64,000 nt of DNA from Rummeliibacillus sp044763875 (lineage in GTDB: Bacteria > Bacillota > Bacilli > Bacillales_A > Planococcaceae): contig NZ_JBIWGZ010000001.1 in the NCBI RefSeq assembly GCF_044763875.1, forward strand, positions 744,001-808,000. Direction: 5' to 3'. Below, piece after piece: positions 49,900 through 57,440 of this stretch (positions are counted from its first letter, which is position 1; each line of letters opens with the position of its first letter). Position numbers and translations under genes: made by a program. Under the pieces are notes generated by a model. It was not told where the DNA came from and made no database searches. It saw only the letters and a list, made by a program, of their open reading frames with translations.

Positions 49900-50804
49900 G
49901 TATTTTAACACTAGATCATCTGTCCAAATCGTTTGGCTCACACACAGTAATTGACAATATTAGCCTCACTTTAGAAGAAGGAAAAATCTTCGGTTTGCTA
50001 GGTCAAAATGGTGCTGGTAAAACAACATTAATGAAAATGATTTTAGGACTCCTCCCTATTTCAAGTGGTAAGATTCGCATATTTGATGAAGAAGTTATTT
50101 ACGGAGATACCCCGACAAATCGTTATGTTGGTTATTTACCAGATGTACCAGCTTACTACCCTTACATGACTGCTTTTGAATATTTAATGCTTTGTGGAGA
50201 AATTACAGGTATGCCTAAGGCTTTACGAAAAGAACGAGCGACAAAATATTTGCAACTAGTTGGCCTTTCAGATAACAAAAAGAAAATCCAACAATTCTCA
50301 CGTGGTATGAAACAACGTCTTGGAATTGCTCAAGCGCTCATTCATCAGCCTAAACTACTTATTTGCGATGAACCTACTTCTGCGCTTGATCCAATAGGTA
50401 GAAAAGAAATTTTAGATATCTTGCAATCAATCAAACATGAAACAACTGTCATATTATCTACTCATATTTTGCATGATGCGCAGCAAATCTGTGATGAAGT
50501 AGCTATGTTACACAATGGCAAATTTGTAGTTTCAGGTAGCGTATCAGAACTTATGAAAACATACAGTAAACAGCAAATTCGCGTATTGTTTGATAATGAA
50601 AAGGAAGCGAAACAATTTATTGAAGAAAGTGATTTAAAAGAAAAAATCACATCACATTCAAATATTTTGTTAATCGAAGTAAATAATCTTGCTCAAACGC
50701 AACAACAATTATTCGCTCAATGTAATTCCCTGAATCTATATCCAACAACCATTGAGGTTGTTCAACCATCTCTTGATGAAATTTTCTTGGAGGTGAGCCG
50801 ATGA
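49896..50804 (+). CDS. ABC transporter ATPase, module 2 (YxlF-like)
   Basis: The 302-residue protein has Walker A GQNGAGKTT (near 35-43), signature FSRGMKQRLG, Walker B LLICDEP and H-loop STH. Note that the signature has FSRG rather than the FSGG of module 1. Start at 49896 is set by GAGAGAGG upstream and the 4-base overlap with the PLDc_N stop; a longer frame upstream is not real. C-terminal extension as in module 1. Confidence 0.92.
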   Translation: MSILTLDHLSKSFGSHTVIDNISLTLEEGKIFGLLGQNGAGKTTLMKMILGLLPISSGKIRIFDEEVIYGDTPTNRYVGYLPDVPAYYPYMTAFEYLMLCGEITGMPKALRKERATKYLQLVGLSDNKKKIQQFSRGMKQRLGIAQALIHQPKLLICDEPTSALDPIGRKEILDILQSIKHETTVILSTHILHDAQQICDEVAMLHNGKFVVSGSVSELMKTYSKQQIRVLFDNEKEAKQFIEESDLKEKITSHSNILLIEVNNLAQTQQQLFAQCNSLNLYPTTIEVVQPSLDEIFLEVSR

Positions 50805-51568
50805 ATTCTTTTATCGCATTATTAAAAAAGGAAACAATGGAATTCAGTAGAACTTATAAGTTTCTTATCATTATTACTGTGTTTTTAATTCTTTCCATGC
50901 TAAGTCCTTTAACAGCCAAGTTTATGCCAGAGATTATGGCTCAATTTTTGCCTAAAGAAGTTGCGGAGAGTTTTCCTGATCCTACTGCACTCGATTCATG
51001 GGCACAGTTTTTCAAAAACTTTTCTCAAATCGGATTATTCGTTGTTGCCTTATTATTTGCAGGCACTCTAATTCATGAACGTACTGAAGGTACACTGATC
51101 ATTTTACTTACTAAGGGTTTAAGTAGGAGTAAAGTTGTATTGGCGAAGACCATCTTTGCTATGCTGATATGGACTGGTATGTACTGGCTTGCATTTTCAG
51201 TAACGTATTTTTACACTTGGTATTATTGGAAAACTGACCACGTCGAACATTTAGGTCTTGCTGTAGGTAATTTGTGGTTATTTGGTCTAGTATTAATTGC
51301 CGTTATTTTACTTGGAAACGTGTTATTCAAATCTATCTATGCAAACTTACTATGGACAGCATTCTTTGTAGGCGTTTGGTTTATTGTATCTATTTTTCCA
51401 AAGGCTGCTGATTTTAACATTCTACGACTTGCTACAGATGGCAATAATTTATTACAAGGTCTTATAAAGACTGATGAATATACATGGATTTACACAATTG
51501 CGATTGGATTAATTGTTATAATGTTGTTGCTTACTGTTCGAGTTTTTAATAAAAAGGCCATTTCTTAA
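50801..51568 (+). CDS. ABC transporter permease, module 2 (YxlG-like)
   Basis: The 255-residue ABC-2 permease has about six helices, an N-terminal cytosolic FIALLKKETMEFSRTYKF and the coupling segment LIILLTKGLSRSKVVLAKTI near 98-117. It overlaps the ATPase gene by four bases. It completes the regulator-PLDc_N-ATPase-permease cluster. Confidence 0.88.
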   Translation: MNSFIALLKKETMEFSRTYKFLIIITVFLILSMLSPLTAKFMPEIMAQFLPKEVAESFPDPTALDSWAQFFKNFSQIGLFVVALLFAGTLIHERTEGTLIILLTKGLSRSKVVLAKTIFAMLIWTGMYWLAFSVTYFYTWYYWKTDHVEHLGLAVGNLWLFGLVLIAVILLGNVLFKSIYANLLWTAFFVGVWFIVSIFPKAADFNILRLATDGNNLLQGLIKTDEYTWIYTIAIGLIVIMLLLTVRVFNKKAIS

Positions 51569-51762
51569 TATTCTCTTATTGTCAAAGTATGTGTTTTATA
51601 TATAGACTGACGAGGTTTATAATTCTAACGATAATTATCAGGTTACATTTTTGGGGATTTAATTTTTATCTTTTTTTGCAAATTAAAAGAATCCTTTTCG
51701 TAAAAATAATACAAAAAGGATTCTTTTATAGTTTTGCGATAGTTACCATATTCAGATTTGGA

Positions 51763-51955
51763 TGTTCCGCTACAGACGGCGCTTTCCACGGGCTTGGCTT
51801 CAATCTCCTCGTCACTACGTTCCTGCGGGGCTTTCAGCTCAAGCTTTTCCCGTAGGAGTCGCCGTCTTTCGCTCCACACTGTACAAAATTGGATACAATT
51901 AAATGTTCGTAGATTTTATATTAATTTTGCATTATGAAATTGATTCTATTAAGTT
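51763..51955 (+). repeat. Large palindromic repeat, type B, copy B3
   Basis: TTCCGCTACAGACGGCGC, then CACGGGCTTGGCTTCAATCT, GGGGCTTTCAGCTCAAGC and CCCGTAGGAGTCGCCGTC make a nearly perfect palindrome. The AT-rich 3' flank up to about 51955 is shared with 30450-30525. A short minus-strand frame across it (MWSERRR...) belongs to the repeat and is not a gene. It occupies most of the spacer after the permease gene. Confidence 0.85.
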
Positions 51956-52003
51956 ACCTTAATTTTCTTGGATCAACGCAACCCGATAAAAGGAGGGATT
52001 AAT

Positions 52004-52237
52004 ATGGATGAAATAGTATGGAAAGAATTTAAAGAAGCCATTGAGGAAGGGCAAGAATTAGCATTCGATTATAAAGATGAAGAATGGTGGATCAGTAGAG
52101 TGCCTGAAGAAAAAAGCTTTCTTCTCACACGTTCAACAGATTCTTTAACCCAATCATTTAAAACTTCGGATGAATTATTTAATAATGGGGTAATTGATGA
52201 TAAACCTTTTATCGAACGCATTAAAGATATCGAATAA
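52004..52237 (+). CDS. Small acidic cytosolic protein
   Basis: The protein (77 residues from ATG at 52004, AAAGGAGGG upstream) begins MDEIVWKEFKEAIEEGQELA and ends with PFIERIKDIE. No membrane segment; strongly acidic. I do not recognise a named family. It is monocistronic with a terminator after it. Confidence 0.65.
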   Translation: MDEIVWKEFKEAIEEGQELAFDYKDEEWWISRVPEEKSFLLTRSTDSLTQSFKTSDELFNNGVIDDKPFIERIKDIE

Positions 52238-52247
52238 ATAATTCTAA

Positions 52248-52272
52248 AAAGAGTAGCTACAGCTACTCTTTT
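52248..52272 (+). terminator. Terminator after the small acidic protein gene
   Basis: GAGTAGC-TACA-GCTACTC stem-loop followed by TTTT. Confidence 0.8.
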
Positions 52273-52421
52273 ACTTATATTAATATTTAGTTATCACTTA
52301 AACCCAACTAATTATAGATGGGGTCTTTTATATTCAAATAGCTTTTAGTGTATGTGGCAACACATGATATCGATGACCATTAGATACAGTCGCCCATTTC
52401 AAAATCACATGGAATTTGCAA

Positions 52422-53111
52422 TTATTCATCTACTCTACAAAACTGATAGCCTTTTGGAACCAATTCATGAAGAACCTCATCTAAAGCTTTAATGGTATTT
52501 TGTGGGGCATCTAAATCTGCACCAATTGTCTCACCATTGTCATGCAATAGGATGATATCACCTTTTTTTATTTTGGTGAGAAGTTCGTTTTTTATTCTTT
52601 CACTACCACCAACACTTTTCCAATCCCTTGCCATTACGGACCATAAAATGATTTTATAGTCTTTTAAAAGAGTTGGATAAAAGAGATTAACTAGCCCCCA
52701 TGGCGGACGATAGTAGATTGGTTTTGTGCCAGTTATCCCTTCAATAATCTTAGAACTCTGGTCTAATTGTTTTTTCACTCCCCAAGGGCTCATTAACCAA
52801 TTGGCACGGTGTACATAATTATGTATGCCTATAAGATGTCCTTCTCGTTGCATTCTTAATAATAGTTCCGGATGCATTGCAGCTTTAGAGCCATGTACAA
52901 AAAACGTTGCCTGTACATCGTACTTCTTTAAAACATCTAATACCAATGGTGTATATATTGGATTGGGACCATCATCAAAAGTAATGGCTATTTTCCCGCT
53001 TTTTTTTCGTTGTTTTGTCACCCCTAAACCTAATACAGAGGTCAAAATGTATGGCAATACAGTATACATTAATACAACAGTAAGGAAGATCCTCAATATT
53101 CGACTGATCAT
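52422..53111 (-). CDS. Membrane-anchored polysaccharide deacetylase family protein
   Basis: The 229-residue protein starts with one hydrophobic helix (signal anchor, about 6-30) and a NodB homology domain: ITFDDGPNPIYTPLVLDVLK near 43-62 with Asp46/Asp47, GIHNYVH near 96-102, YYRPPWG near 138-144 and DIILLHDNG near 195-203. Such enzymes remove acetyl groups from peptidoglycan or other surface sugars, with a zinc ion. Its start is 21 bases after the stop of the glycosyltransferase gene, so they form an operon. ATG start with TGGAGGAAG upstream. Confidence 0.88.
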   Translation of the reverse strand: MISRILRIFLTVVLMYTVLPYILTSVLGLGVTKQRKKSGKIAITFDDGPNPIYTPLVLDVLKKYDVQATFFVHGSKAAMHPELLLRMQREGHLIGIHNYVHRANWLMSPWGVKKQLDQSSKIIEGITGTKPIYYRPPWGLVNLFYPTLLKDYKIILWSVMARDWKSVGGSERIKNELLTKIKKGDIILLHDNGETIGADLDAPQNTIKALDEVLHELVPKGYQFCRVDE

Positions 53112-53132
53112 TTTACTTCCTCCATTCTTACT

Positions 53133-54311
53133 TTAACTATATTTGAAACAATTATATGGACTATAAATTTGCATATCTTTACTTTGATTCATTTCACGTT
53201 TAATGACATCTATCACTCCCATTGTAGAAGATTTAGAATGGCCACTTTTATATTTTTCTTTGATGCTCATTAATTCGTTTGGATTTGAGATAATTTGATT
53301 AATTTGACTAAATAGGTCTTGTTCATTTTCCGCAAAAAAGGCTAGTCCAGAATTCAGTAAGTATTGAGTATTATCTTCCTCTTGGCCAGGTAATGGTTTA
53401 TAAATAAGGAGAGGGAGTTCCATGACCATCGCTTCTGATACTGTTACACCGCCCGGTTTACTAATCATTAAATCCGAAATAGCCATCACTTCTTGCATTT
53501 TTTCACAAAAACCCATGACGATAATTTCATCACTTTTTGACTCAAACTTAGCAGTTAATCGTTTTTTCAATTTATCGTTTCGTCCACACACAATAATGAT
53601 TTGCATATTATTGGACATCGCAAGGAAATCTTCTATTCCCTTACCAATAAATCCATCTCCTCCGCCCATCACCAATAACGTAAATTTTTGTAGGTCTAAT
53701 CCGTATTTTAATGAGAGTGCTTCCCTTGATTGATGTTCATCAAAACTTTTCCGAATAGGAATTCCTGTATCTTTTATTTTATATTCCTCAACTCCAAGTT
53801 CCACTAACTGTTGACGAATTTGCTTCGATGCTACGATATACTCATCAGTATATGGATAGAGCCAAAATGAATGATTCGTATAATCTGTAATTATGGTGAT
53901 TGCTGGGATGTCAATTAGACCATGTTCTTTTAATTTAGAAACAATGCTCGCAGCAAATGGGTATGTACTGACAATAACTACTGGCTGAGTTGTTTCAATG
54001 ATCTTTTGCAATGACCGCATACCAAAAGACAAGATGGCACCTATTGTTTCTGAAAATGCGCTTCTCAATCGGGTTTTTCTATATAAATAACCATACATTG
54101 CAGGGAATTTTTTTACACTACTTTTGTAAAAGTAGCTACTTAATGTGTTCGTATGTGGATGAGTTAACTGCATAATATCCACTATGATTGGGTTGATATT
54201 CGGTATCTCAAGATGAACCGCTTCATTTATTGCATTAGCGACTTGTTTATGTCCATCCCCATAGGCATTTGCAGATAGAATCAAAACGCTTTTCTGTTGT
54301 TTTTCATACAT
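53133..54311 (-). CDS. MGDG synthase-type glycosyltransferase (GT28-like)
   Basis: The 392-residue protein has the MGDG_synth N-terminal domain (LILSANAYGDGHKQVANAI near 10-28) and a GT-B C-terminal domain (LLVMGGGDGFIGKGIEDFLA near 210-229, SKPGGVTVSEAMVMELPLL near 282-300). Relatives such as UgtP transfer sugar to diacylglycerol, while others have unknown acceptors. It is upstream of a polysaccharide deacetylase in the same operon, which suggests a joint cell-envelope product. ATG start with TAGGAGATG upstream. Confidence 0.85.
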   Translation of the reverse strand: MYEKQQKSVLILSANAYGDGHKQVANAINEAVHLEIPNINPIIVDIMQLTHPHTNTLSSYFYKSSVKKFPAMYGYLYRKTRLRSAFSETIGAILSFGMRSLQKIIETTQPVVIVSTYPFAASIVSKLKEHGLIDIPAITIITDYTNHSFWLYPYTDEYIVASKQIRQQLVELGVEEYKIKDTGIPIRKSFDEHQSREALSLKYGLDLQKFTLLVMGGGDGFIGKGIEDFLAMSNNMQIIIVCGRNDKLKKRLTAKFESKSDEIIVMGFCEKMQEVMAISDLMISKPGGVTVSEAMVMELPLLIYKPLPGQEEDNTQYLLNSGLAFFAENEQDLFSQINQIISNPNELMSIKEKYKSGHSKSSTMGVIDVIKREMNQSKDMQIYSPYNCFKYS

Positions 54312-54637
54312 ACTATTTCATCTCCTAATGATTTCTATTTAATAGCTTTTATGCTTACTTTTTCACTGTTGGAAAAGTAAAGGGTGAGATGGTATCAGCC
54401 TATTCCACTTCATCAACCATGTCATCCTTACTGTTTTGCCGTAATTTCTGAATTCCCATTTTCATAAAAAAACGTCGAACATAACATGAAATAAAGACTA
54501 TTATTTTTATTTTTTTTATTTTATCCAGAAATAAGATGACAAAGAGCTCTTAAACGGCAATCATATTTATATGATGTACCTTTTTCGCAATATCATAATC
54601 GAAAAACTTAAATAATTTATATTTCAAAAAAATGAAT
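54312..54637. other. Gene-free spacer
   Basis: A minus-strand frame here ends MKMGIQKLRQNSKDDMVDEV, but it has no ribosome binding site and I do not treat it as a gene. AT-rich otherwise. Confidence 0.35.
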
Positions 54638-54781
54638 TTAAGTTGTTGTTTCGGTGAAAATATCAAGAGCAACGATGCCAATGCCTCCAAAGGCTTGTAG
54701 CATTTTTGAATCTGTCATAAATTCGAAAGGTAGTGGCAATAAAAATTAAAGAACAACAAATAATAACGTTTTAAATTTCAT
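54638..54781 (-). pseudogene. Small membrane peptide gene with an in-frame nonsense codon
   Basis: Starting at ATG 54781 behind AGAGGTGAA, the minus strand reads MKFKTLLFVVL, a TAA (54746-54748), then FLLPLPFEFMTDSKMLQAFG and GIGIVALDIFTETTT to a TAA at 54638-54640, all in one frame. Without the internal stop it would encode a 47-residue peptide with one hydrophobic segment and an acidic end. It looks like a small gene broken by a single point change. Family unknown. Confidence 0.5.
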
Positions 54782-54936
54782 TTGGTTCACCTCTGAATCG
54801 ATGAATTTAGTTTATCAGCCGAAACTTTAGTCGTGAAAACAAGTTGAACATTATTTTTCCTTTCAATTCGATCAAAAGAACAGCTACAGAAGTGATAAAT
54901 ATGAGCAAGAAGGTACAAGTAATAGTAACCTAAAAC

Positions 54937-55085
54937 AAGCATAACCCCGTTCTAAATTTAGGACGGGGTTATGCTTGTTTTATATTCAATATAAGATACT
55001 TCACTGTACTTAAAAATATAACAATGTCGTTTAAAAATCTAATTTTCATTCAAAAAATAGCACCCGATTACGGAAGATTGAAAAA
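54937..55085 (-). repeat. About 145 bp repeat, copy 2 (inverted)
   Basis: Reverse complement of the element at 30118-30262, with the same CCCCGTCCTAAATTTAGAA hairpin and GTGAAGTATCTTA block. Its other end is the R1-type tail GCACCCGATTACGGAAGATT. No coding potential. The remaining spacer up to 55243 shows nothing else. Confidence 0.65.
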
Positions 55086-55243
55086 CAAGAAAGCTGTAAA
55101 ATAATTCCTTAGTTATTTTGCAAAAGCTCTCGTTACTTTAAGTACATTTCTTCCCAATCTAACATTACAAAAGATTAGTTTTATGGTAGCTAAAAAATAT
55201 GTTCGAGTTCGGGGACTGTTATTGTTGCTAAGTCTAATTTTCT

Positions 55244-56236
55244 TTAAAATTGTGCCAAGCACCATTCTTTAGTTTCTTGGTCCGCAAAGGATGCTTCTAC
55301 ACTATTTAAATAAATTTGGCGATAGTCTTCTTCGCTTAGATTAAATTCATCGTTAACTAAATGGATTTCTTTTGCCATTGTAGTATCTGATACTGTTCTG
55401 TTATCCGTATTAAATGTCACTTTTATTCCATCTTTATGAAACTTATAAATCGGATGTTCAGAATAATCATGAACAGCTTTCGTTTGGACATTACTTGTTG
55501 GACACATTTCAAGCACTACCTGTCTTTCTTTCACAATCTTATAAGCCTCGGCACAATCTTTAATAAATACTCCGTGTCCTATTCTTTCAGCACCCAGCAG
55601 TTCAACAGCCTCTAGAACGTTCTTACCAATTCCCGTTTCACCTGCATGAATAGTGACTCTGTAGCCATATTCTTTGGCTAAAGCGATTGGATCTACGAAT
55701 TTTTCACAAAAGCCTTCTTCCTCGGATGCACATAGGTCAATTGCCACTACACCTTTTCCAAGAAACTTTTTCCCCTTTTCAACCACGTCAAATGCGCTTT
55801 CTACAGACATCGTTCTCATGCAAGACAGGATTATATTTCCCTTTATTTCGTAACAGCTTTCAGCGTCCCTCATCCCCTCTATAACAGATTGAATAACTTC
55901 TTCAACACCAAGGCCTTGTAATGTGTGAAGTAACGGGGCAAATCTGACTTCTAAATATTTCACATTTTCCCTTGTTGCATCCTCAAATAGCTCAAAAGTA
56001 ATTCTTCTTAAGTTCTCCTTAGACTGCATGACCAAACTAGGAAGAGAAAATCTCTTTAAATACTCATCAAGGGATTCACATTCTAACGGAGCAATCAGCT
56101 CCTTTTGCAGTTCATCTTTATCAAAAGAGGGTAACTGAATACCTTCCTTCTGTGCAATATCGATAATAGTTTCAGCCCTAAGGCTTCCATCCAAATGACA
56201 ATGAAGTTCAATTTTGGGTAATGTTAAAAAGTTCAT
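55244..56236 (-). CDS. add: Adenosine deaminase
   Basis: The 330-residue protein has the zinc-binding IELHCHLDGSL motif (His12, His14), the catalytic TIHAGETGIGK near 196-206, IGHGVFI with its zinc/catalytic His near 217-223, and FNTDNRTVSDT near 273-283. It converts adenosine and deoxyadenosine to inosine and deoxyinosine. ATG start with CAGGAGG upstream. Expression is controlled by an adenine riboswitch in the leader (56273-56380) behind a consensus promoter. With the nucleoside hydrolase nearby and ade elsewhere, it belongs to purine salvage. Confidence 0.95.
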   Translation of the reverse strand: MNFLTLPKIELHCHLDGSLRAETIIDIAQKEGIQLPSFDKDELQKELIAPLECESLDEYLKRFSLPSLVMQSKENLRRITFELFEDATRENVKYLEVRFAPLLHTLQGLGVEEVIQSVIEGMRDAESCYEIKGNIILSCMRTMSVESAFDVVEKGKKFLGKGVVAIDLCASEEEGFCEKFVDPIALAKEYGYRVTIHAGETGIGKNVLEAVELLGAERIGHGVFIKDCAEAYKIVKERQVVLEMCPTSNVQTKAVHDYSEHPIYKFHKDGIKVTFNTDNRTVSDTTMAKEIHLVNDEFNLSEEDYRQIYLNSVEASFADQETKEWCLAQF

Positions 56237-56272
56237 TTTTGACCTCCTGAAAAATTTTTACAAAAAAACCAG

Positions 56273-56330
56273 AAAAAAATTCCTGACTACAAAGAAAATA
56301 CAAATTTTGTACTTTCTTCGTAATCAGGAA
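56273..56330 (-). terminator. Terminator of the adenine riboswitch
   Basis: A long hairpin pairs TTCCTGATTACGAAGAAAGT with its partner ending GTAGTCAGGAA, followed by seven T. Its 5' arm uses the 3' strands of P3 and P1 of the aptamer, so ligand binding would prevent its formation and turn the gene on. Confidence 0.85.
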
Positions 56331-56380
56331 TTTAGGTTCCTGGTAGAGACCCCCAAACCATATTATTGGGGTTATACGAA
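56317..56380 (-). ncRNA. Purine riboswitch aptamer, adenine type
   Basis: The minus strand has P1 TTCGTA/TACGAA, the conserved TATAACCCC start, ATATGGTTTGGGGG, and GTCTCTACCAGGAACC, which match the purine riboswitch core. The position that pairs with the ligand (equivalent to nucleotide 74 of xpt) is U, at 56323 (context CCTGAUUACG), as in adenine-binding aptamers, not the C of guanine aptamers. It precedes adenosine deaminase, a logical adenine-controlled gene. Confidence 0.9.
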
Positions 56381-56411
56381 AAATTATATTGAATTCATTA
56401 ACGTTTTTAAT

Positions 56412-56440
56412 ATAATAATAAAAAAATTTCGGGTTGTCAA
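56412..56440 (-). promoter_or_regulatory. SigA promoter of add
   Basis: On the minus strand TTGACA (56435-56440) and TATTAT (56412-56417) are separated by 17 bases, ahead of the riboswitch. Confidence 0.8.
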
Positions 56441-56625
56441 TATGGTCCCTAACAGCGATAAATCATTTTGTTTATCCTAAAAGCATGTTCTACAAAAAAA
56501 TTTCATTTACCTTTTTCAACAAATCTGCTTCGTTAGCACAAGAAGCGATTGCTCTAATTGAACAATCGCCCCTATAGTACAAAAAGAAAAAAGGAGCTGC
56601 CTTCTTTTTAAAGCAACACCACTTC

Positions 56626-56847
56626 TTATATAGACTTTTTTAGTTTAGGTACGCCTTTAATGATAAAATAAATTAATACGCCTGAAATTGTTATTGCTAT
56701 AACTCCATTTAAAGTATTCGGCTTCCCTAGTATCATTTCAAGTAATTGGTCATATGTTGGGATATTTAACCATTTAAGTATTCCATTCATTATAAATAAC
56801 ACGATTACAATACTAAATATATAAAATAGACTGTATTTCTTTATCAC
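56626..56847 (-). CDS. Small two-helix membrane protein
   Basis: The 73-residue protein has two hydrophobic helices (FYIFSIVIVLFIMNGILKWL and GVIAITISGVLIYFIIKGV) separated by a polar IPTYDQLLEMILGKPN loop and ends with basic KLKKSI. GTG start with AAGGAG 9 bases upstream. No named family recognised. It stands alone between the add promoter region and repeat-rich DNA. Confidence 0.6.
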   Translation of the reverse strand: MIKKYSLFYIFSIVIVLFIMNGILKWLNIPTYDQLLEMILGKPNTLNGVIAITISGVLIYFIIKGVPKLKKSI

Positions 56848-56943
56848 ACTTTCAACTCCTTAAAATTTAGTCCGTTACTTAAATGCCAATCATATCTTAT
56901 ATACTTCCACAACCTTCTGAAAATACCTGCTTATTCCATTAAC

Positions 56944-57003
56944 CTGTCCCTTTAGCTAAATAAAGAAAGAACTGTCTGAACAGCTCTAAAGCACCCGCTA
57001 GTT
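56944..57003 (-). repeat. Small dispersed repeat (family R3), copy 2
   Basis: Matches 31-106 (shared TCTGAACAGCTC and AAAGCACCCGYTAGTT blocks). It abuts one end of the MBL-fold pseudogene fragment. Confidence 0.5.
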
Positions 57004-57228
57004 GCACACTAAATCCTTTGAATTTATGAATTCCAGTTCCGAATCTTAGCAGATCTTTTTCTTTAAGATCTTTAACTCCAATTTTCACTTCTTGTAAAAG
57101 ACTTGCATCAAGACCTAGTGTATTATGCCCACCATATATCTTCGCTACATTGGGAATGTTGGATATTTTCTTTAACGATTGCGCTAAATCTACAGGATTG
57201 GTTGTTGGGAAAAAAGCAAGCGCGGTTC
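57004..57228 (-). pseudogene. C-terminal fragment of an MBL-fold hydrolase gene
   Basis: About 75 codons remain open on the minus strand, with TALAFFPTTNPVDLAQSLKK, IPNVAKIYGGHNTLGLD and DLLRFGTGIHKFKGFSVQLA. GGHNTLGLD is a late MBL-fold block. There is no start and no N-terminal HxHxDH. The fragment lies exactly between an R1-type tail (57226-57263) and an R3 repeat (56944-57003). Confidence 0.6.
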
Positions 57229-57263
57229 CTTTTTCAAAGATAGCGGCCGATTGCAGAATATCC
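57226..57263 (+). repeat. R1-type repeat tail
   Basis: TTTTTCAAAGATAGCGGCCG then ATTGCAGAATATCC resembles the tail at 61168-61202. It marks the upstream end of the truncated MBL-fold fragment. Confidence 0.5.
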
Positions 57264-57293
57264 TAACAGAACTTTCATTTTGTCCGCTGTGTA

Positions 57294-57321
57294 TAAAAAA
57301 AGACAGGAGAATCTCCTGTCT
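57294..57321 (-). terminator. Terminator after the nucleoside hydrolase gene
   Basis: AGACAGGAGA/TCTCCTGTCT forms a 10 bp perfect stem followed on the minus strand by a seven-T run. Confidence 0.85.
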
Positions 57322-57440
57322 AAATAAGCATCCCAGCAATCTGGATGTGTAGTGCCGTTTAATTTGTGAACACTTTTATTAAAATTCATCACAACTTTTT
57401 TGAAAACTCGTTTTTGTTTAACAATAAGAAGTGCCCTCTA

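Noticed and set aside
51643..51879. Minus-strand frame beginning MWSERRRLLREKLELK
   Set aside because: It is the reverse of the type B repeat; the same false protein would arise at every copy.
53422..53733. Plus-strand frame of 103 codons
   Set aside because: Antisense to the glycosyltransferase gene.
54415..54565. Minus-strand frame ending MKMGIQKLRQNSKDDMVDEV
   Set aside because: Looks partly protein-like but lacks a start with a ribosome binding site and no family is recognised.
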